A stretch of DNA of 64,000 nucleotides from Spirochaetales bacterium (lineage in GTDB: Bacteria > Spirochaetota > Spirochaetia > Treponematales > UBA12059), in assembly GCA_016928955.1 (NCBI GenBank), contig JAFGJV010000039.1, positions 1 to 64,000 of the forward strand. Reading direction: 5' to 3'. The notes under the pieces were generated by a model. That model was not told where the DNA came from, searched no databases, and saw only the letters and a program-made list of their open reading frames with translations. Shown piece after piece: positions 6,721 to 15,485 of this stretch (position 1 is the stretch's first letter; each line of letters starts with the position of its first letter). The translations under genes and the position numbers were made by a program.

Positions 6721-8703
6721 ATGGCCAGCTGGGGGGATATAGCCGACGAGCTCAAGCCGCGCCCGGAAGACCGTTCCGAGGCCGCGGCCCTTCTGGACGC
6801 ATGCCAGGCCGGATTGCCCCTGGCCCGGACGCAAAGCTCCCTGCTCCGCCTATCAGACGCAGCGGTGGCCTGTCTGTATGCGTCGCTTGAGGACATCCGA
6901 CCCGCCAGGTCCGCGGCCGCGGACGCCAAAAATCCATCCTGGATGGCGGCGTCCGATTTTTGCTACCTGAACGTGAGGGCCACCCAGCACGACGGACGTC
7001 CGGGCACCTTTTTGCAGGCGGCAAAGATTCTGCCTGCCATGGCCGCGGACGCCATACATCTGGCACCCTTCCACCCGGTCCATTTTGAGCTGGTACGCGC
7101 CCCGGAAAGCCAGGCTTTGATAGACCCTGAGCTGGCCGATTCCGCCTTAACGGCCGCCGGGCTGGGTCCAGCCGCCCAACTCAAGGCCCTGGTCAGCGCC
7201 TGCAAGCTCCTGGGCAAGGCCGTGGGCTTTGAGCTCCTGCCCTATCTGGCCCAATTCGGCCGCGACGTCCTTGAGCGGCCGGAGCTCTTCCATTGGATTC
7301 ACCTGGACGACGAGCGCGCCGGCCTGCTCTGCGACGATCAGCTCAAGCCCTACGGCAAGCCCGAGCGGCTGGCCAACGCGGATGCCGTGCGACGTTTGTC
7401 GCTTTCCGCCCTGTCAGACTACGGTGTGGCCACCCTCCTGCCCCAGCCCAAGGACAGGGACGCTGAAAAAGCCGCAAAGGACAAGGCATATTACGCCACC
7501 ATACACCGCTGCATAGACAACGGCCTGTGGCCGGTGCTCATGAACCCGTGGAACGGGGTCGGCCGGCCCGGCTTCCTGCGCTACGACCGTCCGGGCGACT
7601 TCCCCGTGTTCGCGTACCGCGATCTGGACGGGTCCGACGTCAGCGCCGAGGCGTCCGGAGTGATCGTCCCCTACGCCTTTTTTGACGGCCTCCCGCCCTC
7701 GCACGCCGGCCAGACGGACCAAACCTACGGCTTGCCCGGCCGCAACGAGCAGGCCATACGCTACTACACCCATCTGTTCGAGCGCTGGCGCGACGACTAC
7801 GGCTTTGACTTTGTCCGGTACACCGGCGTGGACCACAGCCTGGATTCGTGCGCGGACGACTCGGGCTGCGTACCCCTGTCCGACCGGCCCACGCCGGAAA
7901 TCCTCGCGGAGGCCATGAAGGCGTCCAGGCAGGGCGTTCCCGGCGTCGGGGCTTTGGCCGAGAGGGCAGGCAGGGATCCGCTTGACTACGCGTCGCTTGG
8001 CTTTGACCTACTCTCCGGCTCGGAGTCGTTGCGGCGCATAGACGCGCCCCTGCTCAGGGAATCGTTCCTGCTGTATGACCGGCTGGTGGGCCAGACCGGG
8101 GAAACGGCCAGGCGCTGGTCCGTGTGCTTCTCGGTGGACACCCACGACGCGGGAGCGCCGCACGGCTGGGGCACACCCCTGGCGGCCGTGCTTGGACGCG
8201 AGCGTATGCGCCTGCGCCATGCCGTGGCCCGCTTTCTGTCCGTCGGCCCGGTGCGCCGTCCCCTGTACGAGACGATGGGCTTCCAGGACCTGTCCACGGG
8301 CCTGTACGAGGCCGATGTGTCAGCCCGCGGCCTTGCCTGGAATGACGATGCCGAGTTCTCGGCCGGCTATGCCGCCATCGAGCGCCTGTACCGCCGCCTC
8401 CGGCCCTTCCTGGACTCGGCCGCCATAGCCGAGCGCCACGTGGAACCCGCCTGGGCCTGGTGGACCATCAAGGACCGCGCCCAGAGCCGCGTCGTGGTGG
8501 TTGCCTGCTCGCTTGAAACCGCAGACGGGCACGCCCCGGGGGACATCAAGGTAGCCTTGGATCGCCAGGCTGGCTGTTTTGAGGGCAGGACCTACCATCT
8601 GCCCGACGACTCCGGCGCTCCCGTCATAGCGGAAGGCTCACTGACCTTGAGCCTGGGATATCTGGACTGCCACGTGGTAGACTTGTCGCCGTCACTCTTT
8701 TAA
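6721..8703 (+). CDS. GH13-like (alpha-amylase fold) protein, probably catalytically degenerate
   Basis: A 660-residue cytosolic protein with an alpha-amylase-type TIM barrel. Recognisable landmarks are strand 2/3 (DAIHLAPFHPV), a region II equivalent (FDFVRYTGVDH), a region III equivalent (GALAERAG) and a region IV equivalent (FSVDTHDAGAP), then a C-terminal beta domain from about residue 590. Compared with GH13 region II (GxRxDxxxxH), the nucleophile Asp is replaced by Thr and the canonical DxxxNH of region I is not seen; the Asn of region IV is Thr. It may be a pseudoenzyme or a divergent enzyme. The start is set by a promoter whose -10 box ends 6 nt before the ATG. Confidence 0.65.
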   Translation: MASWGDIADELKPRPEDRSEAAALLDACQAGLPLARTQSSLLRLSDAAVACLYASLEDIRPARSAAADAKNPSWMAASDFCYLNVRATQHDGRPGTFLQAAKILPAMAADAIHLAPFHPVHFELVRAPESQALIDPELADSALTAAGLGPAAQLKALVSACKLLGKAVGFELLPYLAQFGRDVLERPELFHWIHLDDERAGLLCDDQLKPYGKPERLANADAVRRLSLSALSDYGVATLLPQPKDRDAEKAAKDKAYYATIHRCIDNGLWPVLMNPWNGVGRPGFLRYDRPGDFPVFAYRDLDGSDVSAEASGVIVPYAFFDGLPPSHAGQTDQTYGLPGRNEQAIRYYTHLFERWRDDYGFDFVRYTGVDHSLDSCADDSGCVPLSDRPTPEILAEAMKASRQGVPGVGALAERAGRDPLDYASLGFDLLSGSESLRRIDAPLLRESFLLYDRLVGQTGETARRWSVCFSVDTHDAGAPHGWGTPLAAVLGRERMRLRHAVARFLSVGPVRRPLYETMGFQDLSTGLYEADVSARGLAWNDDAEFSAGYAAIERLYRRLRPFLDSAAIAERHVEPAWAWWTIKDRAQSRVVVVACSLETADGHAPGDIKVALDRQAGCFEGRTYHLPDDSGAPVIAEGSLTLSLGYLDCHVVDLSPSLF

Positions 8704-8722
8704 CTGACCCTATGGAGGAATC

Positions 8723-10981
8723 ATGAAAAAATACCTGGCGCTGGCGCTCCTTATCCTGGCCGCGGGCACGGCCCTGGCCCTGGATCCGCGCGTTCTGGAC
8801 GCAAGCCTGACAGCCAGCATGGATTACTGGGACGCCGCCGTGCCCTGGATACGCCTGGGCTCCGCTCCGGCAGTCCGCGCTGTCGATCCCAGCCCCATTC
8901 TGAGGGGCCTGTACGGGGATTTTTCTGCGGTGGGCCGATACGAGGAATTTTCCTACCTGATAAGCTTTGTCGAGGACGGGCTTGAAGACGGCTGGCTGGA
9001 GGTCAGGGTGGTCAACGACCAGCCGCCCAGCCCGGGGTTCTGGCCCGCCCGTACCGGGCCCAAATCCGCGGCCATCGTCATATCGGAAAGCGACGAAAAA
9101 CTCCTTGCCTCCGATCCCAACATATACCGCTCGTCCTTCCTGCGGGCGGCCGCCACCCTCTATTTCATTGAGGAAGAACCGTCCCTGTCCGCCCTGTACC
9201 GGGGCCGGAACGTGCTCAACGAGTTTTCTGCCTTCATGTCCGGCTGTTGGGTGGAATCTATCTACCTGGGGGAAATCCGGGGGCTTAAGGGCCCGTCAGG
9301 CCCGGCCAGAAATTACATAGAATTCCTCGTGTCGTCCCTTGTGGGCGACAATTTGGCGTCCGTCGGCAAGAACCTGTTTTTCATGAACATGGACCTGGCC
9401 TACAGCACCATCAACGGCGTCAGCGACGTTGACTCGGCTCAGGCTGCTGTCAAGCTGCTGGAGGGCTTCTCCGGCTTTTACGCCGCGTTCGAGACGGACC
9501 TCAAGCGCTGCGTGTACGGCGACCGGCCCGGCGCCTACCTGCTTGACCGGGCCTTCAGCGCGCGCTCTGTCCTTGTGGCCGTGCCCTGGCTGGAGCTGTC
9601 CATCTGGCGCATGGCCGGCCGCGCAGACACCGAGGTGCAGGACAGCCTGAATAACCTGCAGGCCGAGCTGGCCGAACTCCTGGACGCTTACCGCTATGTG
9701 GACACTTTTGTCAGCGAGTGGCTCATAGGCGCGCACAACGACCTGGCCCTGAGGCCCCCGGAACCCGATGCCCCAGCCGCGAACTCCAGCCAGCTCGCGC
9801 CGGCCGGCATGGACAGCGCCGTGGCCGGAGCCGCCTCCGAGGAGTGGTACCGCTATTGCGTACCGGAAAGCCCCTTCTCCCTGAAAGGCTACCTGCCCCT
9901 TACACGAGAACAGGCAGCTGAGGGCACGGCCTACCGCCTGTCCATGGACGCGGAAGGACGCCTTGTGGCCATTGACCATTACATACACGGCCGCCCGCAG
10001 GGCGGTGAATCCCTGGATTGGGCGGCCAGGCTGGCCATCGAGCGGGATGGCGACACGGAAGTGTGGCGCTGGATCAACCAGGCCGGCGGTCTTGCCACCA
10101 ACCAGCAGGGCTGGAGCATGATGCTGACCCGGCCGGGATCGGGCGTTGCCGAAACCGAGTACCTGTTCTACTCGGCCGACGGACGCCGGGTGCGCGACGT
10201 AAGCGGGGCTTGGTCAGTGATCAGGCGCACCCTCCAGGAAAACTCGTTCGAATATGAATATCGTGACGCTTCAGGACGGCCATTCTCGGCGTTTCTGGGA
10301 TACGCGGTGGACAGGCGGATAGCGCTGACGCCAGATGCCGAGCTCAGGGTCCTGCTGTCTGATACCGGGCGCCCGGCTTTCAGTTCCAGCTGGGGCTACC
10401 AAAAGTCCTTGCACACGGTTACTTCGGAAACCGGTCGCATGCACTCCCGCCTGGAATTCTTCGACACGGACGGCGAGCCTTTCGATGTTCTGGGCGCGTA
10501 CGCCAGCCGGGTGTATTTTCTGTCGGAATCGGAACGCAGGGTGGAGCTTCTGAACAGGGTAGGCCTGCCGACGGACTACGGCTTTGGCTTTTCGTCGGAA
10601 ATCGCAGAACTGGACCGGGGCCTGGTAACGTCCGTCCGCCTGTTCGGGCCGGAAGGCCTGGCGCGTACCGGCGTGGACGGCTACCACAGCGTGGAAATCA
10701 GCCTTGACGCGCGCGGCCTGCCGGTCAGCAGCGCCTTCTTCGACGCTGATGGCAAGCCTACAAGCGGCCTGTACGGCTACCACCGGCGCGACGACACCTA
10801 TGACGAGCGCGGTTTCCTGGTTGAGGCGGTCTTCCTAGACGCTGAGGGCAAGCCCGCAACATCGGAGCTTGGCGCCGCGCGCATACGCTGGTCCCTTGAC
10901 GACCAGGGCACGCCCTACTGGGCGGACGCCTGGGACAAGAACGGCGCCCTGCTGTCCGGCCAGCAGCCCGGCGAACTCTAA
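8723..10981 (+). CDS. Secreted protein with C-terminal tandem DxxGxP/GY repeats
   Basis: A 752-residue exported protein: Lys-Lys then a hydrophobic signal segment ending near Ala-Leu-Ala at residues 18-20. Residues 20-400 resemble no family I know. From about residue 508 to the end there are about seven imperfect repeats of 30-35 residues built on a D-x-x-G-x-P ... G-Y/A pattern (RDASGRPFSAFLGYA, FDTDGEPFDVLGAYA, FDADGKPTSGLYGYH, LDAEGKPATSELGAA). Such repeats usually form beta-rich extended structures on the cell surface. GGAGG lies 6 nt before the start. It follows the GH13-like gene by 19 nt, so a shared transcript is likely. Confidence 0.75.
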   Translation: MKKYLALALLILAAGTALALDPRVLDASLTASMDYWDAAVPWIRLGSAPAVRAVDPSPILRGLYGDFSAVGRYEEFSYLISFVEDGLEDGWLEVRVVNDQPPSPGFWPARTGPKSAAIVISESDEKLLASDPNIYRSSFLRAAATLYFIEEEPSLSALYRGRNVLNEFSAFMSGCWVESIYLGEIRGLKGPSGPARNYIEFLVSSLVGDNLASVGKNLFFMNMDLAYSTINGVSDVDSAQAAVKLLEGFSGFYAAFETDLKRCVYGDRPGAYLLDRAFSARSVLVAVPWLELSIWRMAGRADTEVQDSLNNLQAELAELLDAYRYVDTFVSEWLIGAHNDLALRPPEPDAPAANSSQLAPAGMDSAVAGAASEEWYRYCVPESPFSLKGYLPLTREQAAEGTAYRLSMDAEGRLVAIDHYIHGRPQGGESLDWAARLAIERDGDTEVWRWINQAGGLATNQQGWSMMLTRPGSGVAETEYLFYSADGRRVRDVSGAWSVIRRTLQENSFEYEYRDASGRPFSAFLGYAVDRRIALTPDAELRVLLSDTGRPAFSSSWGYQKSLHTVTSETGRMHSRLEFFDTDGEPFDVLGAYASRVYFLSESERRVELLNRVGLPTDYGFGFSSEIAELDRGLVTSVRLFGPEGLARTGVDGYHSVEISLDARGLPVSSAFFDADGKPTSGLYGYHRRDDTYDERGFLVEAVFLDAEGKPATSELGAARIRWSLDDQGTPYWADAWDKNGALLSGQQPGEL

Positions 10982-10986
10982 CAGGA

Positions 10987-11760
10987 CTAGCGTCCCGTCC
11001 GCTTGCGGATGTATATCTGCTTGCCCGGGTCCAGGGGATTGGACCGTTCCTCGATATCGAACCAGCCGCAGGCCTTGATGAGTTCCCCGAATTTCCGGTA
11101 GCCGTAATTGCGTGGGTCGAATTCGGGCTGGCGGTTAGCCACGTACTGGCCCACCGGACCCAGGTATGCCCAGCCCGAGTCGTCCGCGCTGTCCTCCACC
11201 GCCTGTATGAGCAGGGCGCGCAGCTTCTTGTCCATCTTGAAATCCTGCGCGCTGGATTTTTTGCGCGGCTCATCCTTGGTCCCGGCCGCCTCTTCCTCCG
11301 GTTCGCGCAGGATGTCCGTGTATATGAACTTGTCGCAGGCCGCCACAAAGGGCTTGGGCGTCTTCCTCTCACCGAAACCAAGCACCAGCTTGCCGGCCTC
11401 GCGCATGCGGGCGGCCAGCCGCGTGAAATCCGAATCGCTGGACACCACGCAGAAACCGTCCAGTTTTTCCGTGTACAAGAGGTCCATTGCGTCTATGATC
11501 ATGGCGCTGTCCGTGGCGTTCTTGCCCGTGGTGTACGAAAACTGCTGGATGGGCTGGATGGCGTACTCCAGCAGGCGATCCTTCCAGTGCTTGAGGTTGT
11601 TCGTGGTCCAGTCGCCGTAGATACGCTTGACGCTGGCCACGCCGTACTTGGCCACCTCCGCCAAAAGCCCCTCGGTGATGCTGGACTGGGTGTTGTCCGC
11701 GTCTATGAGCACGGCCAGCTTGAGCTGGGTGCTACTGTATTCCTTGTTAACCGTTGCCAT
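10987..11760 (-). CDS. NYN (PIN-like) RNase with C-terminal LOTUS/OST-HTH domain
   Basis: A 257-residue protein. The NYN nuclease domain has the acidic metal-binding residues expected (Asp20 and Asp22 in VLIDADNT, Asp residues in NATDSAMIIDAMDLL and SSDSDF). A linker rich in Lys/Glu leads to a C-terminal winged-helix domain of the OST-HTH/LOTUS type (YLGPVGQYV ... YGYRKFGELIKACGWFDIEE). LOTUS domains bind RNA, and NYN-LOTUS proteins are predicted RNases. The start at 11760 has GGAG and lies inside the end of the helicase-partner gene (14-nt overlap), so translation is coupled. It is the last gene of the XPB operon. Confidence 0.85.
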   Translation of the reverse strand: MATVNKEYSSTQLKLAVLIDADNTQSSITEGLLAEVAKYGVASVKRIYGDWTTNNLKHWKDRLLEYAIQPIQQFSYTTGKNATDSAMIIDAMDLLYTEKLDGFCVVSSDSDFTRLAARMREAGKLVLGFGERKTPKPFVAACDKFIYTDILREPEEEAAGTKDEPRKKSSAQDFKMDKKLRALLIQAVEDSADDSGWAYLGPVGQYVANRQPEFDPRNYGYRKFGELIKACGWFDIEERSNPLDPGKQIYIRKRTGR

Positions 11761-13768
11761 AATGTTCTCCGTCTGAATAGTACTCCACAAGGCGTGCCTT
11801 GGCGATATGTTTTACGGGCACGCACACCGTTTCCCGCCCCGCCCGCATGACGACGTACAGGCCGTCTGGCCTGTTGTCCAGCGACTGGGGCAGGCCGAAT
11901 TCCCTGTACTCCCTGTTCCTCTCGGCGCATTTCAGCTCAAGGGCGGCACCCTCCTGTATGGCCCGCTCTATCAGGCGCACCTTGCCTGGATAATCCAGGC
12001 CTGACGCCGTGGCCACGTCCCGCCCTGCGGCTTCCAGCCCCGCCGGATCCAGCACCAGCCCGGCTTTGACGCGGTCACGAGCCGCCGCTTTTGCCGCTTC
12101 GTCCAGGTCCATGTCCTCAAGGCGGGCAAGGAGACCCCTCACCAGCTCACGGCGGCCGTCCTCAGCGCCAGCTCGGCCTGGAACCAGCTCAAGGGGCCCC
12201 ATCTGCCGGAGGACAGCGTCGCCCGGTGCCGCGGCCGGCATGGCCGGCAGGGTCCTGCGGCCAACGCCCCGGACGTCCACGTGGACGCCGATGTTCAGCA
12301 GGGCTTTTTCCGCGTCCTTCAAGGACGCCTGCTTGACCAGGTAGACGCCGTCAGCCAGCTTCTCGTCGACGAGCGACAAGGCCGAAGGCAGGCGCTCGAG
12401 CAGGGACGCGTGTTCGGCGTCCAGCACAACCACGATGCCCGAACGCAGCCGCACGGCCTTGCCCGCCCGTTCCCAGGACTCGAGCGAGAACTTGAGCCCT
12501 TGCGGCAGGGGCCGTCCCGACAAGCCCTCAAGCCTTGAGCCCAGGTCGCCGGCGCTGTACCCCCAGGCATAATCGGCCAGGACGGCGGCCTTGTCCAGCG
12601 TCGCTGTCCACACAAGGTCCGCGCTGTCCAGGCGCGCCAGGGCGGCCACCGTGGCACGGGCCAACGTTCCGGCCTCCGGGAGCAGCCGTATCTCGTGCGA
12701 TTCCTCAATGACGACGGCGGGCTTGTCCGGCTCCGGTCGGCCAAGGGCTGCCCGGGAATCCGTGGCGACAACGCGCCCGTTAGGCAATTCCGCGCACACC
12801 CCAAAATCCAGCAGGGCCGTCATGGTGTCCCGGATGGCCGACACCACGTCGGCCGCCCTGGCCGAGCACAACTCCGCCCCAAAGCCTGCGTACAGGACAC
12901 TTGCCGTAACCAGGAACCAGTCGCCGCGGTTCACCGCAATGCCGTCAGGCAGGGCTGACGCAGCTGCCGCGAACAGGTCGGCGGCGCGCAGGTCGGCGGG
13001 CAGACGTATCCCGTTGGAGGCAAGGTAGGCGACAAAGCTAGGTCCAAGGGACGTGGCCAGGTCCAAAAAGCTCCTCAGATCCAGCTCCGGCCTGGAAGCG
13101 CCGTCGGAAAGCAGGGCCCCCGCCCGCTCCAGCGCCCCAAGGTACAGCCATAGACCCCGGCCACGGTCGTCCATCAGCCAGGGCGCCGTCTTCATGATCC
13201 TTTCCGCGGCCGCTTTGGACAGGGCGTTCCTGCTCCTAAAGGCGGGTTTGGTCTGGCCGCAGGCCGACGCTATGGCGCAGAAACCCGCCAGCGGGTCGGG
13301 CGCAAGCGGGGGCTTGGCGGCAAGCGCGGACGGGGCAAGATCCGCGTCGCCTACCTCCTTGGCCATCGCGGTGGCAAGGGGCGGGCAGAGACCCACACGG
13401 TAACCGGCGGCGCCGGCCCTGTACCTGAAGATAACCATCCTGGACAGGAGGTTGCGCACGCGGGCGGCCGCCTGGGAATCGTCGCCACCAAAAAAAGCCT
13501 CCGACAGCGTGGCCTCAAACAAGCTGAGGGGCAGGTCCCCGGATTTGCCGAGCAGGGCCACGGCTGCCCGGTCGCAGGCGTCCAGCAGGGCGCAGGCGGC
13601 GGCCGCCACGTCGGGCTTGCGCACATACGATTCCAGCCTGGCTGCCAACTCGTGCTTGTTGAACGGCGTGCGTACCGGGCCGAGCCAGCGTTTGGCGGCA
13701 GTTATGAGGTGGTCGTCCGGATCGGCAATGAGGGCGTCTTTCCAGCGCCTCAGAGCGTCGGTTCCCAT
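11747..13768 (-). CDS. Helicase-associated protein (XPB/Ssl2 N-terminal-like domain), XPB partner
   Basis: A 673-residue protein without Walker motifs. The stretch from about residue 370 to 520 (LPEAGTLARATVAALARL through GVYLVKQASLKDAEKALLNIG) matches the helicase-associated domain often called the XPB/Ssl2-like N-terminal or Helicase_C_3 domain. The N-terminal third looks like a stack of winged-helix elements. Similar large partners sit beside bacterial XPB helicases in actinobacteria and spirochaetes. Its start overlaps the end of the XPB gene by 19 nt and its end overlaps the start of the NYN gene. Probable role: regulator or DNA-binding partner of the helicase; this is inference. Confidence 0.75.
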   Translation of the reverse strand: MGTDALRRWKDALIADPDDHLITAAKRWLGPVRTPFNKHELAARLESYVRKPDVAAAACALLDACDRAAVALLGKSGDLPLSLFEATLSEAFFGGDDSQAAARVRNLLSRMVIFRYRAGAAGYRVGLCPPLATAMAKEVGDADLAPSALAAKPPLAPDPLAGFCAIASACGQTKPAFRSRNALSKAAAERIMKTAPWLMDDRGRGLWLYLGALERAGALLSDGASRPELDLRSFLDLATSLGPSFVAYLASNGIRLPADLRAADLFAAAASALPDGIAVNRGDWFLVTASVLYAGFGAELCSARAADVVSAIRDTMTALLDFGVCAELPNGRVVATDSRAALGRPEPDKPAVVIEESHEIRLLPEAGTLARATVAALARLDSADLVWTATLDKAAVLADYAWGYSAGDLGSRLEGLSGRPLPQGLKFSLESWERAGKAVRLRSGIVVVLDAEHASLLERLPSALSLVDEKLADGVYLVKQASLKDAEKALLNIGVHVDVRGVGRRTLPAMPAAAPGDAVLRQMGPLELVPGRAGAEDGRRELVRGLLARLEDMDLDEAAKAAARDRVKAGLVLDPAGLEAAGRDVATASGLDYPGKVRLIERAIQEGAALELKCAERNREYREFGLPQSLDNRPDGLYVVMRAGRETVCVPVKHIAKARLVEYYSDGEHYGNG

Positions 13769-15432
13769 TCACCCTCCTCCCAGGCTTCTATGGTGTAGCG
13801 GTAGCCTTGTTCCGTCAGGAACCTGCGGCGGTTGTCCGCGAATTCCTCCTCCACCGTGTACCGGGTCACTATGGAATAGAAGTGCGAATTGCGGGCCTTG
13901 GGCCTGAGGATACGGCCCAGGCGCTGGGCTTCCTCCTGCCGCGACCCGAAGGTGCCCGACACCTGTATGGCAACCGACGCGTCCGGCAGGTCTATGGCAA
14001 AGTTGGCCACCTTGGACACCACCAGCACATGGATATGGCCCTCCCGGAATTCCCGGTACAGGCGCTCGCGCTCCGCGTTGGGCGTCTGCCCGGTGATCAG
14101 GGGCGCGTTCAGGGCCTTGGCCAGTTTCCTGAGCTGGTCCAGGAACTGCCCGATGACCAGGATCAGGTCCTCGCGGTGGTTGTCCAGGATGTCCCTCAAG
14201 GCCCTTTCCTTTACCGGGTTTTCCGCGGCCAGGCGGTGGCGGTCCCGCTGGCCCGCGCCGATATAACGGAGGCGCTCGGCATCGGGCAGGGGCACACGGA
14301 TTTCACGGCAGAAGGCCTCGGCTATGAAGCCCTTGGCCTCAAGGTCCTTCCACGGCACGTCGTAGCGCTTGGGCCCGATCAGGCTGAACACGTCCTCCTC
14401 CAGGCCGTCCTCCCTGATCAGCGTAGCCGTCAGTCCCAGCCGGCGTATGGCCTGGATCTCGGCCACCACCCTGAACACGGGAGCGGGCAGGAGATGCACC
14501 TCGTCGTATATGATGAGTCCCCAGCGCTCGCGGCGGAACAGCTCGAAATGCGGAAAGTCGGCGTCCTTATCCGGCCGCCAGGTCAGGACCTGGTAGGTGG
14601 CCACCGTGACCGGCCGCACGTTCTTGGCCGAGCCCGTATACTCGCCAATGTCGTCCGCGGACAGATCCGTCTTGTCCAGGAGCTCGTCTATCCACTGGTG
14701 CACGGCGGCCACATTGGTGGTGATGATGAGGGTTTTCCGCCCCAGGGCTGCCATTGCCGCCATGCCCACCACGGTTTTACCGGCCCCGCACGGCATGACG
14801 ATCACCCCGTACCCCGTGCCCCGCCCGCCCTGGCCCACAAAAGCCTTTACGGCGTCCTCCTGGTAGGGACGTAGGCCAAATATCTGCCCGTTGGGCCGCT
14901 GGTCCCTCAGGCGTATGTCGTGCGGGTCGCCGTCGACAAGCGGGGCCGCGTCCATAGCCGGCCAGCCAATCTTGATAAGCTCGCGCTTGACCGTGCCCCG
15001 GTCGGTCAGCCTGACCAGAAAGCCATCGCCGTCGGGCGACAGGAATTTGCCCAGCTTCTTGTGGGCGTCCAGTTCGCGGCGTACATAGGGGTCGGCGCAA
15101 CGCAGGGACAACAGCCCTGGTTCCGGGCCCGGACCCAGGACCAGGCGGCCGAACCTGGACATGGTTTCCCTGACGCCGCTGGCGAGCGACGGCGGGAGCT
15201 CGTAGCGCGACCAGCGCGACAGCGCGGCCACCACCTCGTCGGCGGACAGGCCGGCGCTTGCGGCGTTCCAGAGCGACAGGGCGTCCAGCCGGTAGCTGTG
15301 CATGTGCTCCGGGCTCTTTTCCAGCGTGGCAAAGGCCGACAGCTCGGCCCTGGCCTCGTCAAAGGACGGGTCGTGGGCGTCAAGGAGCAGGGACTGGTCG
15401 CTCTGGGCTATGAGGGGTCGGCCTTTTTGCAT
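13750..15432 (-). CDS. XPB-type superfamily 2 DNA helicase
   Basis: A 560-residue 3'-5' helicase of the XPB/Ssl2 type. Motif I is MPCGAGKT (near residue 211), motif II is IIYDEVHLLPAP (near 306), motif III LTATLIREDG (the RED motif characteristic of XPB), motif VI QRLGRILRPK. The N-terminal 150 residues correspond to the damage-recognition-like domain. Start: the ATG at 15432 follows TTGACA, 18 bp, TACAAC and six bases, with no Shine-Dalgarno sequence, so a leaderless mRNA is predicted. It heads a three-gene overlapping operon with the helicase partner and the NYN RNase. Bacterial XPB is thought to act in repair or transcription; its role is poorly known. Confidence 0.92.
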   Translation of the reverse strand: MQKGRPLIAQSDQSLLLDAHDPSFDEARAELSAFATLEKSPEHMHSYRLDALSLWNAASAGLSADEVVAALSRWSRYELPPSLASGVRETMSRFGRLVLGPGPEPGLLSLRCADPYVRRELDAHKKLGKFLSPDGDGFLVRLTDRGTVKRELIKIGWPAMDAAPLVDGDPHDIRLRDQRPNGQIFGLRPYQEDAVKAFVGQGGRGTGYGVIVMPCGAGKTVVGMAAMAALGRKTLIITTNVAAVHQWIDELLDKTDLSADDIGEYTGSAKNVRPVTVATYQVLTWRPDKDADFPHFELFRRERWGLIIYDEVHLLPAPVFRVVAEIQAIRRLGLTATLIREDGLEEDVFSLIGPKRYDVPWKDLEAKGFIAEAFCREIRVPLPDAERLRYIGAGQRDRHRLAAENPVKERALRDILDNHREDLILVIGQFLDQLRKLAKALNAPLITGQTPNAERERLYREFREGHIHVLVVSKVANFAIDLPDASVAIQVSGTFGSRQEEAQRLGRILRPKARNSHFYSIVTRYTVEEEFADNRRRFLTEQGYRYTIEAWEEGEWEPTL

Positions 15433-15438
15433 CCGATT

Positions 15439-15468
15439 GTTGTACCACGCGGCGGGATGCGCTGTCAA
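15439..15468 (-). promoter_or_regulatory. Promoter of the XPB operon, leaderless type
   Basis: Perfect -35 TTGACA (15463-15468), 18-bp spacer, -10 TACAAC (15439-15444), then six bases to the ATG at 15432. Confidence 0.7.
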
Positions 15469-15485
15469 AGAGCGGCCGCATACCC

